Shown piece by piece: positions 58,137-64,000 of a DNA stretch of 64,000 nt. Position 1 is the first letter of the stretch; each line of letters opens with the position of its first letter. The stretch is from contig DGWI01000037.1 in NCBI GenBank assembly GCA_002396085.1, positions 7,850 through 71,849 on the forward strand, in the 5' to 3' direction. The position numbers and the translations under genes were made by a program. The notes under the pieces were generated by a model. It was not told the DNA's origin, made no database searches, and worked only from the letters and a program-made list of their open reading frames with translations. Origin of the DNA: Porphyromonadaceae bacterium UBA4262 (GTDB lineage Bacteria > Bacteroidota > Bacteroidia > Bacteroidales > Muribaculaceae).

Positions 58137-59291
58137 TTATCCCAAGAAACCGAGCAGGACACCTGCAGCAACAGCCGAACCAATCACGCCTGCCACGTTC
58201 GGGCCCATGGCGTGCATCAGCAGGTAGTTGCTGGGGTCATACTTCAAGCCCACATCATTGCTGATGCGTGCGGCCATAGGAACAGCGCTCACACCGGCGT
58301 TGCCGATCAGCGGGTTCAACTTCTGATCCTTCGGCAAGAATAGGTTGAACAACTTGACGAACAACACACCCGAGCAAGATGCAATCACAAAGGCGCAGAA
58401 GCCCAGGAAGAAGATGAACACTGTGTCGGCGGTCAGGAACTCAGAGGCCTGAGTCGAGGCACCTACGGTCATACCCAGCACAATGGTTACAATGTCGGTC
58501 ATGGCATTGCTTGCGGTCTTGGCGAGGCGAGTGGTCACTCCGCTCTCACGCAGCAAGTTGCCGAAGAACAGCATACCCAGCAGGGGCAGACCCGACGGGA
58601 CAAAGAAGCAAGTGAGCAACAGACCGAAGATAGGGAACAGAATCTTCTCGGTCTGGCTGACCTTGCGCGCAGGTTTCATCTTGATCTTGCGCTCCTTGTT
58701 GGTCGTGAGCAGTCGCATCACAGGAGGCTGGATGACTGGCACAAGCGCCATGTATGAATAAGCGCATACTGCGATGGCACCCATCAAGTTAGGAGCCAAC
58801 TTACCTGACAAGAAGATAGCCGTGGGACCGTCAGCACCACCAATGATGGCGATAGCACCAGCCTGGTCAGGCATGAACCCGATGGCAAGCGCAATCATAT
58901 AGGCACCGAAGATGCCAAACTGAGCGGCTGCACCCACAAGCATCAACTTGGGGTTTGCCAGCAATGCTGTAAAGTCGGTCATCGCACCAATGCCCAGGAA
59001 GATGAGCGGCGGGTACCAACCTTGACGCACACCCTGATACAGAATGTTCAGCACCGATCCCTCTTCATAGATACCAATCTCGTTTCCGGGCTGGAACGGA
59101 ATGTTACCGATCAGGATACCAAAGCCGATAGGCACAAGCAACATGGGCTCAAAGTCATGCTTGATGGCCAGATAGATAAACAACAGGCCAAAGCAAATCA
59201 TGATCAGGTTGGGCCAGGTGCAGTTGGCAAATCCGGTGAAGTTCCAGAATTGCTCAAGATTACTGGTTAAGAAACTCTCTAGTAGTACCAT
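58137..59291 (-). CDS. mmdB: Na+-translocating decarboxylase beta subunit
   Basis: A 384-residue inner-membrane subunit of the biotin-dependent sodium-pumping decarboxylases (methylmalonyl-CoA, oxaloacetate, glutaconyl-CoA). About ten helices; conserved blocks LIFLGIGAMTDF, AIIGGADGPTAIFLSGKLAP (key Asp) and NPLIGNAGVSAVPMAARISN. It exports Na+ while decarboxylating the carboxybiotin on MmdC. It follows the biotin carrier by 6 bp. The operon context (mce, carboxyltransferase) indicates methylmalonyl-CoA. Confidence 0.93.
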   Translation of the reverse strand: MVLLESFLTSNLEQFWNFTGFANCTWPNLIMICFGLLFIYLAIKHDFEPMLLVPIGFGILIGNIPFQPGNEIGIYEEGSVLNILYQGVRQGWYPPLIFLGIGAMTDFTALLANPKLMLVGAAAQFGIFGAYMIALAIGFMPDQAGAIAIIGGADGPTAIFLSGKLAPNLMGAIAVCAYSYMALVPVIQPPVMRLLTTNKERKIKMKPARKVSQTEKILFPIFGLLLTCFFVPSGLPLLGMLFFGNLLRESGVTTRLAKTASNAMTDIVTIVLGMTVGASTQASEFLTADTVFIFFLGFCAFVIASCSGVLFVKLFNLFLPKDQKLNPLIGNAGVSAVPMAARISNDVGLKYDPSNYLLMHAMGPNVAGVIGSAVAAGVLLGFLG

Positions 59292-59297
59292 AGCCTA

Positions 59298-59735
59298 TTA
59301 ACCGATTACCATGATTGTAGTGCCTTCGAGCACCGAATCCTCTTTTGCTACATTGATTGACTTGACAACACCATCCTTGCCGGCATGAATCTCGTTGCCC
59401 ATCTTCATGGCTTCGAGGATGCACACCACGTCCGAGGCCTTAACTTGCTGGCCTTCCTTGACGTAGATTTCCTTGATGGTGCCGGGCAGCGGAGACTCGA
59501 TAACATAGTCACCGGCTGCGGCAGCAACCTTCTTGGCGGCGGGCTTAGGAGCGGCGCTCGTGGTTTCGCTGGCGGCAGGAGCAACACGCTTCACCACCTT
59601 CGACACCTTGGGCTGGTCTTCAAGTTCAACCTCGTAGGGGGTGCCGTTGAGTTCGATCTTGGCGATATTGCCTTCGATATCGCCGATGGCAACCTTATAC
59701 TCGTTGCCATTAATCTTATACTTGTATTCTTTCAT
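59298..59735 (-). CDS. mmdC: Biotin carboxyl carrier subunit of methylmalonyl-CoA decarboxylase
   Basis: A 145-residue protein with an Ala/Pro-rich linker (residues about 50-75) and a C-terminal biotinyl domain. The biotinylation site is K111 in EAMKM (108-112), preceded by YVIESPLPGTIKEIYVKEGQ. It carries carboxybiotin between MmdA and MmdB. It is the fourth gene of the operon. Confidence 0.93.
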   Translation of the reverse strand: MKEYKYKINGNEYKVAIGDIEGNIAKIELNGTPYEVELEDQPKVSKVVKRVAPAASETTSAAPKPAAKKVAAAAGDYVIESPLPGTIKEIYVKEGQQVKASDVVCILEAMKMGNEIHAGKDGVVKSINVAKEDSVLEGTTIMVIG

Positions 59736-59767
59736 TGATGTAAATTCTTTAGTGTTAAACGATTCAC

Positions 59768-60760
59768 TTACTTGCGGGGAAGTACGCGCATCAGGCTGTT
59801 CTTGTCGTTCCAGGCTGTGTGGGCGTTGCGGTCAAATGTCAGTATACCACTCTCCTCGTCATGCGAGTTGAAGTGCTGGTACAAGGCAAAGCAGATGGCT
59901 GCCATGGCCTCGTCATTGACATCACCACTAGCAGGCTGAATCTCAGCAACCTTGGTCGGCTCTGCGGCTGCAGGAGCCTCCGAATTGCTAGCGGCCTTGT
60001 TGGCCTTGCCGAACAAGTAGAACAGGATGCTCAGCATCAGCAGGGCCGAGAACACGATTAGCATAGCAACAATGGAGATGATATAGCCATGAGGATCTTC
60101 CTTGGCAAACTTCTCGATATTCTCGTTCACTACGCCCTGGTTATACTTGCCGGGAGTGATGGCGGTAGCATCGGTGGCACCGTCGCGCACACCCCAAGCC
60201 TCAGCGTTCATCTTGCCGTCAACCAGTTCGCTTGCACCATCGGCCTTCAGGGCATAGGTGCTGTTGGCTGGCAGGCTGGCGGGGATGGTCACCATGTCGA
60301 CTAGGTCGCCATTTACATCATACAAGTAGAGATTGTTCTCCACGCCTGGGGTCAACTTGAACGACAGGTGCAGGGCACCCAGTGCTGACTCGCCGTCGGC
60401 AAAGAAAACAATGTGGGTACGGGGGGCAACTTTCGTTGACACATCTCCACGAGGAATCTCATACAGCACGTCAGGATGAGCCTGGGCATACTCGTTGAGA
60501 TAGTCCTTGGCCTTCTTGCCGTTCAGAGCGTCCTCGCTCAGGTCAATAACCAGATTGGAGATGAACATCTGCTCCATGCCAACGGTGCCGTATGAGCGGT
60601 TGAAAATCTCAACCCAAGCACTGCGATGGCCAGTTTGATCTACCAGATTGCTGTCGTTCTGGGTCATCACCTCGTTGAAACGCATCTCCATGCGTCCCTG
60701 GGCCGAGGCCAGCAGACTCATCGCGGCAACAAGCAGGGTCAGAATAATTCCTTTTTTCAT
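59768..60760 (-). CDS. mmdD: OadG-like gamma/delta subunit with exported domain
   Basis: A 330-residue protein: signal peptide (KKGIILTLLVAAMSLLASAQ), then a periplasmic region of about 190 residues that resembles a lamin-tail-type beta domain (FNEVMTQNDSNLVDQTGHRSAWVEIFNRSYG). One membrane helix follows (YIISIVAMLIVFSALLMLSILFYLF), then a cytoplasmic tail of about 70 residues. This is the enlarged OadG-type subunit of Bacteroidota decarboxylases, which organises the complex. I start at 60760 (MKKGII) because the longer in-frame ORF to 60793 runs into mmdA and lacks the signal peptide start. Confidence 0.83.
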   Translation of the reverse strand: MKKGIILTLLVAAMSLLASAQGRMEMRFNEVMTQNDSNLVDQTGHRSAWVEIFNRSYGTVGMEQMFISNLVIDLSEDALNGKKAKDYLNEYAQAHPDVLYEIPRGDVSTKVAPRTHIVFFADGESALGALHLSFKLTPGVENNLYLYDVNGDLVDMVTIPASLPANSTYALKADGASELVDGKMNAEAWGVRDGATDATAITPGKYNQGVVNENIEKFAKEDPHGYIISIVAMLIVFSALLMLSILFYLFGKANKAASNSEAPAAAEPTKVAEIQPASGDVNDEAMAAICFALYQHFNSHDEESGILTFDRNAHTAWNDKNSLMRVLPRK

Positions 60761-60773
60761 AACCACTTGACGA

Positions 60774-62387
60774 TTACAGAGGAATGTTGCCATGCTTCTT
60801 GGCAGGATTAGTTAACTTCTTGGTGCGGGTCTGCTCCAGTGCGCGGATGATGCGGAAGCGAGTGTTGCGGGGCTCAATCACATCGTCGATATAGCCATAC
60901 TTGGCTGCATTATACGGTGTGCAGAACAGGTTGTTGTACTCGTCCTCTTTCTCCTGAATGAATTGCTTGTACTGAGCCATGATCTCCTTTGCCTTAGCCT
61001 CGTCGCCGGCTTCCTTGGCTGCAGCAGCCTCGGTCTTGGCGGTCTTGGCTTCCTTGGCATAGAGGATACCGGCAGCACCGGCAGCACCCATCACAGCGAT
61101 CTCAGCGCTGGGCCATGCATAGTTCATGTCACCACGCAGTTGCTTACAGCTCATCACGATGTGGCTGCCACCGTAGCTCTTGCGCAGCGTCACGGTGATC
61201 TTAGGCACAGTTGCCTCGCCGTAAGCATAGAGCAACTTGGCGCCGTTCAGAATCACAGCGTTGTACTCTTGACCTGTGCCGGGCAAGAAGCCGGGAACGT
61301 CGACCAGAGTCACCAGTGGAATATTGAAAGCATCGCAGAAGCGGACAAAGCGACCGGCCTTGCGCGATGCGTTCACGTCGAGCACACCTGCCATGAATTG
61401 AGGCTGGTTAGCAACGATACCGACCGACTGACCATTGAAGCGGGCAAAGCCTACGATAATATTCTTGGCAAAGTCTTTCTGAACCTCAAGGAACTCGCCA
61501 TTGTCAACAACAGCACCGATGACCTCATACATGTTGTAAGGATCGTTGGCGCTCTCAGGAATAATCTGGTTCAGTGCATCCTCAACACGGTCGATGGGAT
61601 CGTTGCACTCGCGACGAGGAGCCTCTTCCATGTTGTTGCTGGGCATGTAGCTCAACAGTTGCTTGATCAGCGTGATGGCTTCCTCCTCATTCTCGGCAGC
61701 AAAGTGGGCAACGCCCGACTTGCTGGCGTGAACCTTGGCACCACCCAGTTGCTCTTGCGACACGTCCTCGCCAGTCACGGTCTTCACAACCTTCGGGCCA
61801 GTCAGGAACATGAACGAGATGCCTTGCACCATGATGGTGAAGTCGGTCAGGGCGGGGGAGTACACGGCACCACCGGCGCAAGGGCCGAGGATGGCCGAAA
61901 TCTGAGGTACCACACCCGAGGCCAGAATGTTGCGCTGGAAAATCTCGCTATAGCCACCCAGTGCGTTGATACCTTCCTGGATGCGGGCACCGCCCGAGTC
62001 GTTCAGGCCAATGACGGGAGCACCATTCTTCATGGCAAGGTCCATAATCTTGCAGATCTTCTGGGCCATAGTCTCGCTCAGAGAGCCACCGAACACAGTG
62101 GCGTCCTGGGCAAAGACATACACCAGACGGCCGTCGACAGTACCGTAGCCGGTAACAACACCGTCGCCGTCGAACGACTTCTTCTCCATGCCGAAGTTTG
62201 TGCAGCGATGACGAACGAACATGTCAAGTTCTTCAAAACTGCCCTCGTCAAGGAACATATTGATTCTCTCGCGAGCGGTATACTTGCCTTTCTCGTGATG
62301 CTTCTCGATAGCCTTCTCGCCACCGCCCAGACGGGCTGCAGCACGCTTCGAAATCAGTTCTTGAATTTTTTCGAGTTGTTTGCTCAT
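60774..62387 (-). CDS. mmdA: Methylmalonyl-CoA decarboxylase alpha subunit (carboxyltransferase)
   Basis: A 537-residue biotin-dependent carboxyltransferase of the PccB/MmdA family, moving the carboxyl group of methylmalonyl-CoA to biotin. Motifs: FDGDGVVTGYGTVDGR, IGLNDSGGARIQEGINAL, GPCAGGAVYSPALTDF, VKTVTGEDVSQEQLGGA and LVTLVDVPGFLPGTGQE. It contains a helical insert rich in Ala/Glu/Lys near residue 450 (KEAKTAKTEAAAAKEAGDEA), usual for this subgroup. 36 bp after mce. Confidence 0.93.
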   Translation of the reverse strand: MSKQLEKIQELISKRAAARLGGGEKAIEKHHEKGKYTARERINMFLDEGSFEELDMFVRHRCTNFGMEKKSFDGDGVVTGYGTVDGRLVYVFAQDATVFGGSLSETMAQKICKIMDLAMKNGAPVIGLNDSGGARIQEGINALGGYSEIFQRNILASGVVPQISAILGPCAGGAVYSPALTDFTIMVQGISFMFLTGPKVVKTVTGEDVSQEQLGGAKVHASKSGVAHFAAENEEEAITLIKQLLSYMPSNNMEEAPRRECNDPIDRVEDALNQIIPESANDPYNMYEVIGAVVDNGEFLEVQKDFAKNIIVGFARFNGQSVGIVANQPQFMAGVLDVNASRKAGRFVRFCDAFNIPLVTLVDVPGFLPGTGQEYNAVILNGAKLLYAYGEATVPKITVTLRKSYGGSHIVMSCKQLRGDMNYAWPSAEIAVMGAAGAAGILYAKEAKTAKTEAAAAKEAGDEAKAKEIMAQYKQFIQEKEDEYNNLFCTPYNAAKYGYIDDVIEPRNTRFRIIRALEQTRTKKLTNPAKKHGNIPL

Positions 62388-62423
62388 TGCATTTATTCAA
62401 TTCGATGGATGATTCAGTTGAAT

Positions 62424-62843
62424 TTACTTCTCGGGATGCTCACAGAGTTCAACCAGAGCACCGGCGGTAGTCTTGGGGTGAAGGAAACCGATGTTCAGGC
62501 CTTCAGCACCACGGCGAGGAGCGGCGTCAATCACGCGGCCACCCTTCTCTTGTACCTCGTTCAGAGCCTCGGCAACGCCGTCCTCAACGCAGAAGGCTAC
62601 GTGCTGGATGCCACCACGACCACCATTCTTCTCGATGAACTTGGCGATAGCGCTCTCGGGAGCGGTTGCCTCAAGAAGTTCAATCTTGGTCTCACCGCAC
62701 TTAAAGAAAGCGGTCTTTACCTTCTGGTCTGCTACTTCCTCAACGGCATAGCATTTCAGGCCCAACATGTTCTCGTAGAAAGGGATAGCCTCCTCAAGCG
62801 AGGTGACTGCGATACCCACATGCTCAATGTGCGAAATCTTCAT
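62424..62843 (-). CDS. mce: Methylmalonyl-CoA epimerase
   Basis: A 139-residue glyoxalase-fold enzyme interconverting (R)- and (S)-methylmalonyl-CoA. Motifs: ISHIEHVGIAVTSLEEAIPFYENMLGL (metal His) and QHVAFCVED, and LEATAPESAIAKFIEKNGG. First gene of the operon mce-mmdA-mmdD-mmdC-mmdB, which converts succinate-derived methylmalonyl-CoA to propionyl-CoA with Na+ export. Confidence 0.96.
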   Translation of the reverse strand: MKISHIEHVGIAVTSLEEAIPFYENMLGLKCYAVEEVADQKVKTAFFKCGETKIELLEATAPESAIAKFIEKNGGRGGIQHVAFCVEDGVAEALNEVQEKGGRVIDAAPRRGAEGLNIGFLHPKTTAGALVELCEHPEK

Positions 62844-62903
62844 AATTAAAAACGGTTTTAAAGTTATTATTGGTTATAATGTGTTGCATTACAAAAGAAC
62901 ACG

Positions 62904-62911
62904 CAAAGGTA
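62904..62911 (-). promoter_or_regulatory. -7 promoter box TACCTTTG for the mce-mmd operon
   Basis: TAnnTTTG match on the minus strand, 60 bp before the mce ATG. No clear -33. Confidence 0.55.
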
Positions 62912-63014
62912 CGGATTTTTCGTGGCTTAAGCCTATTAAATGTGTAAAAACTTTGCAAAAAAACTGCAAATTGCACTAAAACAGCAGTCACGCCACACAT
63001 CAGGCAACGTGATT

Positions 63015-63506
63015 TCACGGCTCAGCAGCAATGCTGGGTAAGTCTTGATTGAAGTCACCGTATGCGCGAGGCTTGGCTTGGTGTGTGTCCAGGTAAATCT
63101 CGGACAGTCGAGTGCTCAAGGCCTGCAACGTGGCTAGACGGCGTGAAGCCTCGAGTTGACACTCCCACACAACCAGCACATAGTAGCCCAAGTCGTGCAA
63201 CTGTTTGTACACACGGCGGTCACGCAACTTGTTGCGCTCAAACTTGTTACGCCAGAATTCAGTGTTGGTCGATGGCAACTTAAACTTGGCGCAGTCATGC
63301 CCATGCCAAAAACATCCGTTCACAAAGATGACGGCACTGTACTGCCTCAGCACGATATCGGGTGTACCGGGCAGGGACTTCACGCCCACGCGGTAGCGGA
63401 AACCCTGCCGCCACAACCACCGTCGCACAATCATCTCGGGGCGCGTGTTCCGGCTACCAATGCGGCTCATGCAGTGATGCCGCTGTTCTGGTGTCATCTT
63501 GTCCAT
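63015..63506 (-). CDS. vsr: Very short patch repair endonuclease (Vsr)
   Basis: A 163-residue T:G mismatch endonuclease. Signatures: MTPEQRHHCMSRIGSRNTRPE, LWRQGFRYRVGVKSLPGTPDIVL (catalytic Asp) and VFVNGCFWHGHDC-type block (here VIFVNGCFWHGHDC). The family normally accompanies a cytosine-5 methyltransferase; none is in the window. The ATG at 63506 is chosen because a promoter box at 63531-63538 overlaps the in-frame ATG at 63533. Confidence 0.95.
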   Translation of the reverse strand: MDKMTPEQRHHCMSRIGSRNTRPEMIVRRWLWRQGFRYRVGVKSLPGTPDIVLRQYSAVIFVNGCFWHGHDCAKFKLPSTNTEFWRNKFERNKLRDRRVYKQLHDLGYYVLVVWECQLEASRRLATLQALSTRLSEIYLDTHQAKPRAYGDFNQDLPSIAAEP

Positions 63507-63530
63507 TGCTGTTTTGCTGGTTCTACTCTG

Positions 63531-63560
63531 CAAAAGTAATCAAAATTTGCGCAAGCCAAA
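63531..63560 (-). promoter_or_regulatory. Promoter of vsr (TTTG / TACTTTTG)
   Basis: TACTTTTG at 63531-63538 and TTTG at 63557-63560 on the minus strand, 18 bp apart. Confidence 0.55.
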
Positions 63561-63586
63561 CGCAAAAAATTACCAGTGTTTCCCAC

Positions 63587-63886
63587 ATGAGAATATTGCC
63601 TCTTGCTATCAAGCAGTCGGCATGCGCTGCATCGGCGGCGCGGCCGGCTGCCGCCTATCTGTTAGAGAAGGTATCGTGGACAGGTATCTCATCAGATTTC
63701 AGAGTTAGTCTCACTGCTTCCCGTATCCAACAACTTTGCAATGCGGTGGCGGTTTCCAAAGATTTGATGGCGAATTTACTCCTTGCCGCTGGTGGCAGAG
63801 GCGGTATCAGTACAAGAGGTGGTGGCTCTGATAACGAACTCACTAACTGGGATGGCACGAAGAAACGAAATGGCTGGGGAAGATGA
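63587..63886 (+). CDS. Doubtful 99-aa ORF, Gly-rich C-terminus, possible relaxase-tail remnant
   Basis: MRILPLAIKQSACAASAARP begins a 99-residue reading frame with a Gly/Ser-rich tail (GGRGGISTRGGGSDNELTNW). The rest of the right end (63534-64000) shows nothing else. The Gly-rich tail with SDNEL is loosely reminiscent of the C-termini of Bacteroidota mobilisation relaxases, but no relaxase catalytic motif is present. No promoter box precedes it. It could be a fragment, or not a gene. Confidence 0.25.
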   Translation: MRILPLAIKQSACAASAARPAAAYLLEKVSWTGISSDFRVSLTASRIQQLCNAVAVSKDLMANLLLAAGGRGGISTRGGGSDNELTNWDGTKKRNGWGR

Positions 63887-64000
63887 CGAACATCTTCCCT
63901 GCCGAACTACCTAGATTGTCTGTCTGTTACTGAGGCCTATTCTTTAACTTATTCGCCCGGATTCTGAGAGTATGTCCAACCATTCCATATATAGTGTATA
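63887..64000. other. Right edge, nothing recognised
   Basis: 114 bp without ORF, promoter box or hairpin that I can support; the sequence may be the upstream region of a gene beyond the window. Confidence 0.3.

Noticed and set aside
60963..62849. A 628-codon plus-strand ORF opposite mmdA and mce
   Set aside because: Antisense shadow of two well-identified genes; it crosses their boundary and shows no motifs.
63655..63858. A 67-codon minus-strand ORF at the right end
   Set aside because: Proline-rich shadow of the doubtful plus-strand ORF; no promoter or motif. The region may hold no gene at all.
1..64000. CRISPR arrays, insertion sequences, prophage, rRNA
   Set aside because: No spaced identical repeats of CRISPR size, no transposase, integrase or phage structural motifs and no rRNA sequence were seen.

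Overview
The window looks like a chromosomal segment of a gut-type Bacteroidales, most likely close to Muribaculaceae or Prevotella-like lineages; this is inferred from gene content, not tested. The signs are repeated Bacteroidota promoter boxes (TAnnTTTG, often with TTTG/TTG about 19-22 bp upstream), poorly conserved Shine-Dalgarno sequences, SprA next to ruvA, a CCDC81-type HU/SPOR protein, DUF3667, DUF4836, DUF3332, a methylmalonyl-CoA decarboxylase operon and many lipoproteins. I saw no phage, insertion sequence, CRISPR array or rRNA. One tRNA gene (Val, anticodon CAC) is present. Most genes are housekeeping or central metabolism.

Layout. 0.2-4.5 kb: a DEDDy exonuclease and a small membrane protein (minus), then tgt, an LptF/LptG-type permease and an exported P-loop protein resembling zeta toxins (plus). 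4.5-6.4 kb: small accessory genes, including an AT-rich two-gene cassette with a 4-bp overlap. 6.6-18.1 kb, all minus: pta-ackA, then a citrate lyase cluster citD-citE-citF-citX-citCG (ligase and prosthetic-group synthase fused), then aconitase and NADP isocitrate dehydrogenase. This places citrate cleavage, acetate/ATP formation and the oxidative branch to 2-oxoglutarate side by side. No citrate synthase and no citrate transporter is in the window.

18.6-22.6 kb: a TonB-C/Sel1 lipoprotein-like fusion and an agmatine deiminase/N-carbamoylputrescine amidase pair for putrescine synthesis. 22.8-28.1 kb: a DUF4836 lipoprotein, a GNAT, a GH13 lipoprotein, a low-GC membrane protein and an EamA transporter. 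28.1-35.2 kb (minus): DUF3332, MltF-like lytic transglycosylase, purM, cdsA, uridine phosphorylase, dprA and a thioesterase, with a 55-aa small protein on the plus strand at 32.4 kb. 35.3-41.4 kb: PAS protein, secreted Ntn hydrolase, DUF486, L,D-transpeptidase-like protein, tRNA-Val, YcxB-like, HU/SPOR and TPR proteins.

41.6-49.8 kb: ruvA and the giant type IX secretion translocon gene sprA. 49.8-55.3 kb: DUF3667, a lipoprotein, a PhnP-like hydrolase, an LEA-like lipoprotein, a zinc peptidase and an alanine/sodium symporter. 55.4-63.5 kb (minus): prs, a cytoplasmic GH13 amylase, the mce-mmdA-mmdD-mmdC-mmdB operon (succinate to propionate with Na+ export), and an orphan vsr. The last 0.45 kb holds only one doubtful ORF.

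The most notable structures are: a phased 9-bp TCTAG repeat in front of three plus-strand genes; a perfect 17-bp inverted repeat that would bury the citX start codon; an exported zeta-like kinase; a TGT lacking the usual zinc cysteines; and the citrate lyase-aconitase-IDH neighbourhood with a CitC-CitG fusion.
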